Source: Candidatus Gastranaerophilales bacterium
GTDB lineage: Bacteria; Cyanobacteriota; Vampirovibrionia; Gastranaerophilales; Gastranaerophilaceae
Assembly (NCBI GenBank): GCA_016282705.1
Contig: JAEELO010000001.1
Coordinates: 35,465 to 99,464, forward strand
Direction of reading: 5' to 3'
DNA length: 64,000 nucleotides
Shown: positions 54,322-63,780 of the stretch, piece by piece
How the letters are laid out: each line of letters starts with the position of its first letter
Numbering within the stretch: the stretch's first letter is position 1
Made by a program: the position numbers and the translations under genes
Notes under the pieces: model-generated
Database searches by the model: none
Told to the model about the DNA's origin: nothing
Seen by the model: the letters and a program-made list of their open reading frames with translations, nothing else

Positions 54322-56010
54322 ATGACTATAACTATATCATCTAAAAATAACGAAAAAGTATTTAGCGATTCTAACTTGACTGATATAAATATCGGTACGG
54401 CTCCGAATTGTCATTATAAACTCACAGATTTGGGTTTTGATTTAATAATTTCTCTGCAAAAACAAGAAAACGGGAAATGGAAAATAGTAAACAATTTAGT
54501 TTCAGATAAAGTTTTATTCAGAGGACAACCGATAGGTAAGTTTTTAGAAATTGGTTCATTATGTAAATTAATGATTGCTGACAGTGATGAATTTATCAGC
54601 ATAAAAATAACAGCCGCAGGTGCTAATCCGAAAGTTGTTTCAGGTTCTTTGGAACTTGCTAACAGAAAAAGTGCTGAGAAAATAAGAAAAACTGAAAGTA
54701 ATAAAAAAACAATCACTATGATTGAAGATGAAGAGCTTAATGAACAAGATATTGAAACCTTATATGGTAAAGGTGTCGGTGCTCAAACTAAAATTAAGAT
54801 AGACAGAAGAAAAGCCGATATTGAAAGAAGAAGAGCTCTTGTTACAAAAGAAATCGCATATAAAGCTAACTATTTAAGACAAAAATTAGCTCAAAATGAA
54901 GTAATTTTGAGCATGTTGAATATATTAATTGCCTTTGTTCCATTGGCAATGGCATATATTTTAAAAGATATTATAAGACTTGATAACGGGCAGGGCGCAC
55001 AATTACAAAATAAAGTATTGTTCCTGTGCTCTATATCATTTATCATTGTAACGATGTTATTAAAACAAGGTCAGTTCTTATTACTTCAAAATAAAGGAAA
55101 GAAAAATGTTTCACCTTCATCTGTTTTAATACAAAGACTATGTTTATTAACATCAAGCGGTATATTTGCAGTTATGATAATTTTTTCAATAGCTGAACTT
55201 TTGGTACATACTTATCAATTGCCGCTATTAATTCCGCAAATGGTTCTATTATGTACATTCTTATGTATATTCTTGGGTATCTTCTCAGGATTTACAAAGA
55301 ATATTATTGCTGAAAGTGGTGAAGAATTAGACAGTTATGAAAGCAGAGAAGATTTTCAGGCTGTTGTTAAAGATTATCAGCAATGGATACAATTATTTGT
55401 AAACAATATTACTAAGAAAAAATTAAAAGATATAAACAATAAAATATTTAACTTAGAAATTAAAGCCGGTTTAGAATATGCAGTCGGTGTAATTACGGCT
55501 CCGTTCTTGGCATATGGTGTTTCACAGACATTGGCTGAATGTTTCCCTGAAGCTGCAGGTTGGATAAGACTTGCGGAAGGGTTTAAATTCTCTCCGATAT
55601 TCCTTACTTTGGCTATGTTTATGATTATATTTGCATTCCATTGTTTTGCAACATCATTTGCAACATCTAAGAGAGTTCTTGCTTCAAACGTAATTAAACA
55701 AGACGGGTTTAGTGATTATAATGTTCATGGTGTTATTCTTCACGGTGTTGAAAGCAGCAAAAACTTAAAGAGAGAAGCTAAAAAATTCTTTATTATAGCA
55801 TTATGTGTTGTATTTATTGAAATTTCAATGAACGCATCATACTTTATCGGTGTAATGGGCGGTGATGTAATGGGTATGATATTAAGTTTCATCGCAGCTT
55901 TATTACCGACGGCAATCCTTATTATGGAAACAACAATGTTAGGTAATACTAAATTTGAAATCATAATAAGAGAAGAATTAATGGAAAAAGTAGATAAGGA
56001 TTTTAATTAA
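54322..56010 (+). CDS. FHA-like multi-span membrane protein
   Basis: Product of 562 residues. Residues ~1-105 look like a beta-sandwich resembling FHA (DINIGTAPNCHYKL, VLFRGQPIGKFLEIG), though the canonical FHA G-R-x-x-x-S is not clear. A basic linker (IKIDRRKADIERRRALV) leads to about eight membrane helices (for example LNILIAFVPLAMAYIL, LLIPQMVLLCTFLCIFLG and FFIIALCVVFIEISMNA). No known transporter motif. Operon position between vWA and TonB-like genes points to one joint system. Confidence 0.65.
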   Translation: MTITISSKNNEKVFSDSNLTDINIGTAPNCHYKLTDLGFDLIISLQKQENGKWKIVNNLVSDKVLFRGQPIGKFLEIGSLCKLMIADSDEFISIKITAAGANPKVVSGSLELANRKSAEKIRKTESNKKTITMIEDEELNEQDIETLYGKGVGAQTKIKIDRRKADIERRRALVTKEIAYKANYLRQKLAQNEVILSMLNILIAFVPLAMAYILKDIIRLDNGQGAQLQNKVLFLCSISFIIVTMLLKQGQFLLLQNKGKKNVSPSSVLIQRLCLLTSSGIFAVMIIFSIAELLVHTYQLPLLIPQMVLLCTFLCIFLGIFSGFTKNIIAESGEELDSYESREDFQAVVKDYQQWIQLFVNNITKKKLKDINNKIFNLEIKAGLEYAVGVITAPFLAYGVSQTLAECFPEAAGWIRLAEGFKFSPIFLTLAMFMIIFAFHCFATSFATSKRVLASNVIKQDGFSDYNVHGVILHGVESSKNLKREAKKFFIIALCVVFIEISMNASYFIGVMGGDVMGMILSFIAALLPTAILIMETTMLGNTKFEIIIREELMEKVDKDFN

Positions 56011-56028
56011 TAAAAGGAACAATTAATA

Positions 56029-56805
56029 ATGTACAGATGCACGGAATGTCATACAGAATATACAGAATGTCCTGATTTTTGCGATTGCGGAAATGATACA
56101 TTTGAAGAAATCATAGAAGAAGAAACTCAGGATGAATATGATGCATATCAAGGGGAAGAAGAGTTGATACCTCCTCCTGCTCCTCCTGCAAAAAAGAGAA
56201 GAAAAATGTCTCCGCAAGAAGCAGTGGAATATTTTGAAGAACAAAAAGAAAAAAAGAAATCTTTAATTGCAGCAGGTGTATTTCTTGTTTTGTGTATACT
56301 TGCAATAACTGTATTCCCTCCGCATGTAAAACCTAAAATGGATGTTGTAAAACAAAAAGTTGCTAAAGAAAATATAAAAATCCCTGATGTTAAAACATAT
56401 TGGGATGATACTGTTCCTTCCGCATATAAGAAAGAAGATTCTTTGGCTAATTTACCAATATTAAATTCAAGATTAAACAGTATTTCTCCTGTTTTAAGAG
56501 AATATTTAGGATATTTGGGTAAGGAATTTGATCGTAAATGGGATAAAAATATGATTAAAACTCCTGAAAATAAACCTTATTCAGTAACTGTTGTATTTAC
56601 AATCGATAAAGAAGGTGTAATGCCTATAAAAAGAATCGTTACAAGTTCTAATAATCAAAGTTTGGATAATTCCGTTTCATTGGCATTAACTAATGTAGGA
56701 AATGTTGAAATACCTCCGGAAGACTATAAAGGTGAAAGAATATATATTTCCTTTAATGTTGATGAATCAAAAGGAGCTTATATAAAATATCCTGTTAAGA
56801 AATAA
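56029..56805 (+). CDS. Zinc-ribbon / single-span / TonB-C-like fusion
   Basis: Product of 258 residues with an unusual order: a cytoplasmic Cys cluster (C4, C7, C14, C18, C20), an acidic then Pro-rich and basic linker (PPPAPPAKKRRK), one membrane helix at ~78-96, and a C-terminal domain whose YSVTVVFTIDKEGVMPI and SLDNSVSLALTNVG resemble the TonB/TolA C-terminal fold. Classical TonB lacks a zinc ribbon and pairs with ExbB/ExbD, which are not seen here. It could couple the FHA/vWA module to the outer membrane (inference). Overlaps convergent aroA by 11 bases. Confidence 0.7.
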   Translation: MYRCTECHTEYTECPDFCDCGNDTFEEIIEEETQDEYDAYQGEEELIPPPAPPAKKRRKMSPQEAVEYFEEQKEKKKSLIAAGVFLVLCILAITVFPPHVKPKMDVVKQKVAKENIKIPDVKTYWDDTVPSAYKKEDSLANLPILNSRLNSISPVLREYLGYLGKEFDRKWDKNMIKTPENKPYSVTVVFTIDKEGVMPIKRIVTSSNNQSLDNSVSLALTNVGNVEIPPEDYKGERIYISFNVDESKGAYIKYPVKK

Positions 56806-58069
56806 GTTTGGATATTAAATTTATAAATTCCGGAAAAGATATATTAACCCATTGAAATTGATTGATTTTAATGGGTTTTTTGCATATTAATCCTGCGACA
56901 TATGTACTCATTGCTATTCTATGGTCGTGGTAGCATTCTGTTTCGCAATCGCCAATAAGTTCTGTTTTACCGTTGATAATAAAGCCGTCAGGTGTTTCTT
57001 CTATATTCGCACCGAGTTTTAAAAGCTCTGTTTTTACTGCCGTAATTCTGTCTGCTTCTTTGTTTCTGAGGTCAGAAGCATCTTTTATTATTGTAGTACC
57101 TTCCGCTTGAGTCGCTGCAACTGCAATTACAGGTATTTCATCAATTAATCGGGGAATTATTTCCCCTTCAATTGTTGTTGCTTTAAGTTTTGAGTACCGG
57201 ACTCTTATGTCTGCAACTTTTTCGTTTGAAATTGTTCTTTCATTTAATAATTCTATATTTCCGTTCATCTTCTTTAAAACATCAATAATACCGCTTCTTG
57301 TCTCATTAACACCTACATTTTTTAATGTGATATCGGAGTCAGGTACTATTAATGCCGCAACAATGAAAAATGCAGCGGACGATATATCACCGCATATTTC
57401 AAGATCTTCGGGGGACAATTTTGATTTTTGAACAGAAACTTTGTTACCTTCAACATTGATATCAGCATTCATATATTTAAGCATAAGTTCTGTATGATTT
57501 CTGGATTTATATGGTTCGGTAACAGAAGTAATGCCTTCAGCATTCAATCCTGCCAATAAAATACACGATTTTACCTGAGCTGAAGCAATGGGTGAAACGT
57601 AATTAATTCCTTGTAATTCATTTCCGATTATTTCAATGGGAAGTTTATAATCATTATGTTTAAATGATGCGCCCATTAATTCTAAAGGTGATATTATACG
57701 TTTCATCGGTCTTTTAGAAAGACTTTCATCCCCATACAATGAGCTGCTAAAATTTTGACCTGCTAATATACCTGTGATTAATCTTGTTGTTGTACCGGAA
57801 TTGCCACAATTAAGAGGTTTTGATGGAGCAGTAATTGCTGCCATAGAATCTATAATAAGTTCTTTTTCATTTACATAATCTATACTGCAACCAAGTTGCT
57901 GAATAATTGAGAGTGTAGAAAGACAATCCGCACCTTTTGAAAAATTAGTTATTTTACATTTCCCCTTTGTAAGAGTAGAAAACATAAATGCCCTATGAGT
58001 AATTGACTTATCTGCAGGTATTTCAATAGTACCTTTTAATATGTTTGCTTTTTCTACGGTTATATCCAT
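56795..58069 (-). CDS. aroA: 3-phosphoshikimate 1-carboxyvinyltransferase (EPSP synthase)
   Basis: Sixth shikimate-pathway enzyme, joining shikimate-3-phosphate and PEP. PADKSITHRAFMFSTL, NCGNSGTTTRLITGIL, GDESLSKRPMKRIISPL and RNKEADRITAVKTEL cover the substrate and PEP sites; the GNSGTTTR sequence marks the class II-like group. ATG 58069 gives 424 residues; a TTG at 58084 would add MSNYS and is equally possible because neither has a strong ribosome site. Works with the DAHP synthase at 35813. Confidence 0.93.
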   Translation of the reverse strand: MDITVEKANILKGTIEIPADKSITHRAFMFSTLTKGKCKITNFSKGADCLSTLSIIQQLGCSIDYVNEKELIIDSMAAITAPSKPLNCGNSGTTTRLITGILAGQNFSSSLYGDESLSKRPMKRIISPLELMGASFKHNDYKLPIEIIGNELQGINYVSPIASAQVKSCILLAGLNAEGITSVTEPYKSRNHTELMLKYMNADINVEGNKVSVQKSKLSPEDLEICGDISSAAFFIVAALIVPDSDITLKNVGVNETRSGIIDVLKKMNGNIELLNERTISNEKVADIRVRYSKLKATTIEGEIIPRLIDEIPVIAVAATQAEGTTIIKDASDLRNKEADRITAVKTELLKLGANIEETPDGFIINGKTELIGDCETECYHDHRIAMSTYVAGLICKKPIKINQFQWVNISFPEFINLISKLIS

Positions 58070-58168
58070 AGAATAATTAGACAATAAATCAACGCTTTTT
58101 TCAATAATTAAAAAGTTAATGATATTCGTGATATAATTATGGAGAAGTGTAAATAAAATGTAGATTTT

Positions 58169-59149
58169 ATGAAAAGACGAATAATAATAGTTTTAATAAT
58201 AACAATTATATGCTTTTCAATATTTTTAATGATGGATTATTTGTTTGCATATAAAATGCATACTTTAAGATTAAATTATTTAAATAGTCTGTTTTTTGAT
58301 GATAGTATAGAGAAATATAACTTTCAAAATACACCGCTGAATTATTCTATAAAAATGATTCATTTTGAAGACATAATAAATAAAGAGATAAAAGAAAAAA
58401 AAGTAAAAATATATGGACACGGGAAAAAAGAAAAAGGTTCAATTCTTCTTTTAGGTTGTTCTTTTGCACAGGGTGTAATTTTAGAGGATAATCAGACATT
58501 TGGATATTTATTATCCGAATTAACAAACAGAAATGTATACAGACTTGCAAGAGGAGGAATGGGTGCGGGAAATTCCTTATTTCAAGTATCAAATGATAAA
58601 TTACATGAATATATAAAAGAAAATACAACTGAACCTGATTATGCAATATATGTATATATTGAATACCATCAAAATAGAATTTATGAAGATAAATATTGTT
58701 TCTATGACTTTTTTCATACACAAGTTGGCTATAATCAAAAAAATGGAAAATTAGTATATGTTAAAAATAATTTGCCCATATTGTTATCTCATTTTGCTAT
58801 TGGTAAATATATTATAAGAAGGTATGTTGAAGATAAAATATATTCGAATGTTGATTATATGAATTCAACTTTAAAAAAATATTTTATACAAATAAAAGCA
58901 GAATTAGTGAAAAGATATCCGAATATAAAAATTATCATTATAAAATATCCTATGGCTGACCAAAATGAGGATTATTATAATTCAAAAATATGGGATGAAC
59001 TTAGAAATGAAGGAATTATAATATATGATATTCAAAAAAACTTTAAAGAAGATTTTACACAACACGAATATCAATTTGCTGATGGACATCCTAATGCTAA
59101 AGCTTGGCAGATAATAACTCCCAAATTTGTGGAAAATATAAAATTATAA
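58169..59149 (+). CDS. Membrane-anchored SGNH/GDSL hydrolase
   Basis: Product of 326 residues with an N-terminal membrane anchor (RRIIIVLIITIICFSIFLMM) and an extracytoplasmic domain. GCSFAQG is the SGNH block I serine, GMGAGNSL resembles blocks II/III and DGHPNAKAW at the C-terminus is the catalytic D-x-x-H. This architecture is common in deacetylases/esterases acting on surface polysaccharide. Substrate unknown. Own transcription unit upstream of the duplicated EF-hand genes. Confidence 0.78.
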   Translation: MKRRIIIVLIITIICFSIFLMMDYLFAYKMHTLRLNYLNSLFFDDSIEKYNFQNTPLNYSIKMIHFEDIINKEIKEKKVKIYGHGKKEKGSILLLGCSFAQGVILEDNQTFGYLLSELTNRNVYRLARGGMGAGNSLFQVSNDKLHEYIKENTTEPDYAIYVYIEYHQNRIYEDKYCFYDFFHTQVGYNQKNGKLVYVKNNLPILLSHFAIGKYIIRRYVEDKIYSNVDYMNSTLKKYFIQIKAELVKRYPNIKIIIIKYPMADQNEDYYNSKIWDELRNEGIIIYDIQKNFKEDFTQHEYQFADGHPNAKAWQIITPKFVENIKL

Positions 59150-59199
59150 TAAATTTTATATAATAAAATTGACATTTTCTAATTTATTTATTATTAATT

Positions 59200-59332
59200 T
59201 TTCTTAATATTATCAGCCTTATATAGTACGGAATTGTACCTTACCTGTTTTAAATTTACATTATTATTGTCATGTTTGTGTTTTGGAATGTTTTATATAA
59301 TATATGGGGAAATAATGTCAAAAATTATTTGA
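59200..59332 (+). repeat. Leader region copy 1 (upstream of EF-hand esterase 1)
   Basis: About 130 bases closely matching 61508-61633: both contain TTAATATTAT-AGCCTTAT, a GTACC element, TGTCATGTTT and TTTTATATAATATAT with -10-like TATAAT at 59296-59301. Spacing from TTGTCA to TATAAT is 23 bases, too long for a standard promoter. The match shows that the tandem duplication included the control region. Confidence 0.75.
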
Positions 59333-59376
59333 AAAAAAAATGACATTATTAAAGAAGAGAGGGTCGATAATATACC

Positions 59377-61443
59377 ATGACTATTAGTAACAGCTCATTT
59401 CTTGCATATCTTGGAAAATTTCAAGATAAGATGGGAATATCCGGTAATAAGAAATTTAGCTTATATAAATATAGCAGTGAATTTTTAAAATTTTTAAAAG
59501 ATGAATTAAAACTGGATACGTCTTTTGCTTCAATGAGTATTACTGATATTATTGAAGAAGGGCTGCAAAATGCATTGCAAAATCCTGAAGATACAGAAAA
59601 GCAAGGCAAAAATTTCTTAACAGATATGTTACTGAATATGTTTAAAGATAGTGACATTATAAAAGATGTGGATTACAACCAAAATGAACAAATAGATAAA
59701 GAAGAAATAGATAAATATTTAGAAGTAATAGATTTTGACGGTGATAAAAATATCACGCTCGATGAAATATTTTCAAGTATTGATAAATTAAAAGACGGAA
59801 CACTTCAGCCGTTATTAAACCCTGTTTCAACACCGGAAGAGCCTCCTGCAACATCAGGCGGTGGTGGTGGAGGCGGCGGAGGCAGTATTGGAGGAAATAC
59901 TGATCCGGGGAAAAATGAAGATCCTAAACCAAAAACAATCGCCGATATGTCGCTTGAAGAATTAAAAACAGAAAAAACTTCAAGAGAATCAAGCTTAACA
60001 GAAGCACAAAATAATTTGGATGCTGTTTATAACGGAACGAATGAAAATGTAAAAACAGCTCAGGATGATTATAAAACAGCAAAAGATGCATATAATGATG
60101 CTGTTGAAAATGATGGAAATATTTCTGCTGAATTCAAGAAAAAGCGTAAAAACAATCTTGATAATATAGATGTAAAAGAAAAAGAAATTACTGAAACAAA
60201 AATAGCTATTAAAACGAAAGATTCTGAAGTATTAAAACAAGAAGCAGTAATAGGTGAAGATGATGCGACTATTCAAGGTCTGGAATCTGCATTAGCAAGT
60301 TTAAATTCGTCGTCCGCAGATGGTGATGAAGAAAAAGCAAAAGAAATTGCAACGAAAAAAGCGGATGTTGAAGCGCAACTTAAGACTGCAAAAGAAAAAA
60401 AGACAAATGATGAAGCTGCACTTCAAAAAATGAAAGAAGAACTACAAGCACTAAACAACAAAAAAGATGCGCAAGAGGGCGAATTAAAAACTTTAGAAAC
60501 CGAAAGAGCTGAAATAGAAAATGAAATTGCAACAAATGAAAAATACTCTGAAGCAGTAAAAACAGCATTAAAAACATTTCAAGATGCAAAAACAAATTTA
60601 GACAGTGTAAAAAGTACTGAAGAAACCAATGCAAAAGATGCTGTAACAAAAGCAAAAGAAGCTGTTACGGAAGTAGATAAAGCAATAAATGAAAAAACAA
60701 AATCAAAGATTGAAAAAGATAATTCATTAAAATCCAGTGCTTTTGCTGATGATGTTCAATATAGTACTGAATATATAACAGATGACTCCGGCATGCAGTA
60801 TTTGGTAATGAAACCGGCAGACGCAGATCCTGATGAAGAATTACCGATGCTTGTATATTTACATGGATTGGGTGAAGTCGGTGCGAATGCATCAAGAATG
60901 AAAGGTTCTGCTTTTGCTCAAACATTGTTATCAAGCAAAAACGGAGGTTTCGCCGAAGGATTTAGAGGTTATATAATATGTCCTGTTTTACAAAAAGGGA
61001 ACTGGGGAGATAGGCATAATTCGGATTCTTCAAATCAATCTAAAGCGGAACGAGGATTAAGAAGTATAGTTAATAATTTCCAAAAAACGCATAAAGTAGA
61101 TAAAAACAATATTGCACTGACAGGACACAGTCTTGGCGGTATAGGTACTATATATATGGCAAAACATATGCAGGATGTATTCTCAAGAGCTGCTGTATTA
61201 AGCGGTTATGAAGCAGGCGATAATAATGGGGTTATTGATATTGGTACATTAGAAAAAGAAATACCTATCATGGGCTTTGCTGGTGATCACGGAGATGGCG
61301 GCGCTTTAAAATATATGAACGGTAAATTTACCAACCTTGTTACTGTAAATGCAGACCATGGAGGTGTTCCAAGGGCAGCATTATTATATGATGCGAATAA
61401 TAACGGACGTTCTGATTTATTAGAATTTTTATTTCCTGATTAA
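59377..61443 (+). CDS. EF-hand / coiled-coil / esterase protein, copy 1
   Basis: Product of 688 residues. A helical N-terminal module (residues 1-90) precedes two EF-hands: loops at 99-110 (Asp99, Asn101, Asn103, Glu110; the usual Gly is Glu104) and 119-130 (Asp119, Asp121, Asp123, Glu130). A Gly-rich linker (157-165) and a ~260-residue Glu/Lys coiled coil follow. The C-terminal alpha/beta-hydrolase has LVYLHGLGEVG, GHSLGG with Ser585 and NADHGG as the likely His. No Sec signal peptide is visible, so export, if any, is by another route. Tandem copy follows 225 bases downstream. Confidence 0.78.
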   Translation: MTISNSSFLAYLGKFQDKMGISGNKKFSLYKYSSEFLKFLKDELKLDTSFASMSITDIIEEGLQNALQNPEDTEKQGKNFLTDMLLNMFKDSDIIKDVDYNQNEQIDKEEIDKYLEVIDFDGDKNITLDEIFSSIDKLKDGTLQPLLNPVSTPEEPPATSGGGGGGGGGSIGGNTDPGKNEDPKPKTIADMSLEELKTEKTSRESSLTEAQNNLDAVYNGTNENVKTAQDDYKTAKDAYNDAVENDGNISAEFKKKRKNNLDNIDVKEKEITETKIAIKTKDSEVLKQEAVIGEDDATIQGLESALASLNSSSADGDEEKAKEIATKKADVEAQLKTAKEKKTNDEAALQKMKEELQALNNKKDAQEGELKTLETERAEIENEIATNEKYSEAVKTALKTFQDAKTNLDSVKSTEETNAKDAVTKAKEAVTEVDKAINEKTKSKIEKDNSLKSSAFADDVQYSTEYITDDSGMQYLVMKPADADPDEELPMLVYLHGLGEVGANASRMKGSAFAQTLLSSKNGGFAEGFRGYIICPVLQKGNWGDRHNSDSSNQSKAERGLRSIVNNFQKTHKVDKNNIALTGHSLGGIGTIYMAKHMQDVFSRAAVLSGYEAGDNNGVIDIGTLEKEIPIMGFAGDHGDGGALKYMNGKFTNLVTVNADHGGVPRAALLYDANNNGRSDLLEFLFPD

Positions 61444-61507
61444 TAAATTAAAAAATTTCTTATAAATAAGAAAAATTTGTCTAGTTTGCTTTATTTTATT
61501 GGTTAAC

Positions 61508-61633
61508 TTTTCTTAATATTATTAGCCTTATGTAGTGCGGATTGTACCTCCCCTATTTTGAACTTGCCTTGTCTGTTGTCATGTTTATGTTTTAGAATGT
61601 TTTATATAATATATAGGAATAAAATATCAAAAT
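61508..61633 (+). repeat. Leader region copy 2 (upstream of EF-hand esterase 2)
   Basis: Second copy of the 59200-59332 leader, with TATAAT at 61605-61610. It covers the stretch where a longer reading frame from 61558 would start, which is one reason to place the start codon at 61669 instead. Confidence 0.75.
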
Positions 61634-61668
61634 TATGCTGCAAAAGAATAGAGGATAGAACTTATACA

Positions 61669-63780
61669 ATGAATATTAATGATATCTCATTTCTTTCATA
61701 TCTCAAAAAATTCCAAAAGAAAATGGGTATAACTGATAAAAAAAATTTCAGTTTATACAAATATAGCAGCGAATTTTTAAAATTTTTAAAAAATGAGTAT
61801 AAAGTTGATACTTCTTTATCTTCTATGAGTATTTCCGATATCATCGAGGAAGGATTGCAAGATAAATTGCAAAATCCTGAAGATGCGGGAAAACAAGGCA
61901 AAAATTTCTTAACAGATATGTTACTGAATATGTTTAAAGATAGTGACATTATAAAAGATGTGGATTACAACAAAAACGGGCAAATAGATAAAGAAGAAAT
62001 AGATAGTTTCTTGGGTGCAATAGATTTTGACGGTGATAAAAATATCACGCTCGATGAAATATTTTCAAGTATTGATAAATTAAAAGACGGAACATTGCAG
62101 CCATTATTAAGTGCAACTCCATCTGAAGAACCTCCTGCATCAACAGACAGTACGGGTGGGACAGGAGGTGGTACGGGACCAACAGGTCCTACTACAAACA
62201 CTGATCCCGGGAATACTGATGATACTAAAACAAAAGCAGTTGCAGATATGTCTCTTGAAGAATTAAAAACAGAAAAAACTACAAGGGAGACAAGTTTAAC
62301 AGAAGCACAAAATAATTTAGATGCTGTTTATAACGGAACGAATGAAAATGTAAAAACAGCGCAAGACAATTATAAAACAGCAGAAGATGCATATAATACT
62401 GCTGTTGAAAATGATGAAAATATTTCTGCTGAATTCAAGAAAAAGCGCAAAACTAACCTTGAAAATATAGCTAACAAAGAAACAGAAATTGCTGAAACAA
62501 AAACATCTATTAATGCAAAGGAATCTGAAATATTTAAACAGGAAGCATTAGTAGGTGAAGATGATGCAACGATTCAAGGATTAGAGGCTGCATTAGCAAA
62601 TTTAAAGTCGTCATCAGCCGGTGATGATAAAGAAAAAGCACAAGAAATATCTTCTAAAAAGGCAGATGTAGAAGCACAACTGGCTACAGCAAGAGAAAAG
62701 AAAACAAATGATGAAGCTGCACTTCAAAGAAAGAAAGAAGAACTACAAGCGCTAAATGACAAAAAAGATGCGCAAGAGGGCGAATTAAAAACTTTAGAAA
62801 CCGAAAGAGCTGAAATAGAAAATGAAATTGCTACAAATGAAAAATACTCTGAAGCAACAAAAACAGCATTAAAAACATTCCAAGAAGCAAAAACAAATTT
62901 AGACAGTGTAAAAAGTACTGAAGAAACAAATGCTAAAAATGCCATAACAAAAGCAAAAGAAGCAGTTACGGAAGTTAATAAAGCTATAAATGAAAAAACA
63001 AAAGCAAAAGTTGAAAGAGATAATTCATTAAAATCTGATGTATTTGGTGAAAATGTTCAATATACTACAGAATATATAACAGATGAATCCGGCATGAAGT
63101 ATATGGTAATAAAACCGGCAGACGCAGATCCTGATGAAGAGTTACCTGCACTTGTATATTTACATGGTTCAGGAGAAGTCGGAGGAAATGATGATACGCT
63201 TAAACGTTCTTCCTTACCTCATACATTATTAACAGGCCAAACTCTTACACCCAGAGGTAAGGCAGGAGAATACAAATTTCCTGAAGGCTTTAGGGGTTAT
63301 ATAATATGTCCTATTTTATCAAGTGGAAACTGGTGTAATCAGAATGCTGAAAACGGAATAAGAAGTATAGTTACGAATTTCCAAAAGTCACATAAAGTGG
63401 ATAAAGACAATATTGCACTTGCAGGACACAGCCTTGGCGGTATGGGTACTATATATATGGCAAAACATATGGGTGATGTTTTCTCAAGAGCTGCAGTAAT
63501 TAGCGGATATCAAACAAGAGATAAAGAAGGGACTATAGATATTTCTTCAATAAATATACCTATTATGGGATATGTTGGTACATCCGGTGGAGATAGCGGT
63601 GCTTGGAATTATATGGCTCAAACCGTAACAGATCCTAAAACAGGTAAAAAAGTAAGACGTTTTCAAAATTTGGTTCAAGTATCTTCAGCACACGGAGATG
63701 CTCCGGGGTGGTCATTGATGGAAGATAAAAACGGAAACGGTCGCTCCGATTTCTTTGAATGGTTATTCCCTAATGCGTAA
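61669..63780 (+). CDS. EF-hand / coiled-coil / esterase protein, copy 2
   Basis: Product of 703 residues, alignable with copy 1 along its whole length. ATG 61669 matches the copy 1 start, and GAGGA lies upstream; the frame from 61558 runs through the duplicated leader. The first EF-hand keeps the canonical Gly (DYNKNGQIDKEE), the second is identical (DFDGDKNITLDE). The linker is Thr/Gly/Pro-rich rather than poly-Gly. The esterase domain has LVYLHGSGEVGG, GHSLGG with Ser588 and a longer active-site loop than copy 1. The C-terminus DKNGNGRSDFFEW repeats the EF-like pattern. Divergence lies mainly in the linker and esterase loops. Confidence 0.78.
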   Translation: MNINDISFLSYLKKFQKKMGITDKKNFSLYKYSSEFLKFLKNEYKVDTSLSSMSISDIIEEGLQDKLQNPEDAGKQGKNFLTDMLLNMFKDSDIIKDVDYNKNGQIDKEEIDSFLGAIDFDGDKNITLDEIFSSIDKLKDGTLQPLLSATPSEEPPASTDSTGGTGGGTGPTGPTTNTDPGNTDDTKTKAVADMSLEELKTEKTTRETSLTEAQNNLDAVYNGTNENVKTAQDNYKTAEDAYNTAVENDENISAEFKKKRKTNLENIANKETEIAETKTSINAKESEIFKQEALVGEDDATIQGLEAALANLKSSSAGDDKEKAQEISSKKADVEAQLATAREKKTNDEAALQRKKEELQALNDKKDAQEGELKTLETERAEIENEIATNEKYSEATKTALKTFQEAKTNLDSVKSTEETNAKNAITKAKEAVTEVNKAINEKTKAKVERDNSLKSDVFGENVQYTTEYITDESGMKYMVIKPADADPDEELPALVYLHGSGEVGGNDDTLKRSSLPHTLLTGQTLTPRGKAGEYKFPEGFRGYIICPILSSGNWCNQNAENGIRSIVTNFQKSHKVDKDNIALAGHSLGGMGTIYMAKHMGDVFSRAAVISGYQTRDKEGTIDISSINIPIMGYVGTSGGDSGAWNYMAQTVTDPKTGKKVRRFQNLVQVSSAHGDAPGWSLMEDKNGNGRSDFFEWLFPNA

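Noticed and set aside
61558..61668. N-terminal extension of EF-hand esterase copy 2
   Set aside because: It runs through the duplicated leader, and copy 1 has no equivalent.
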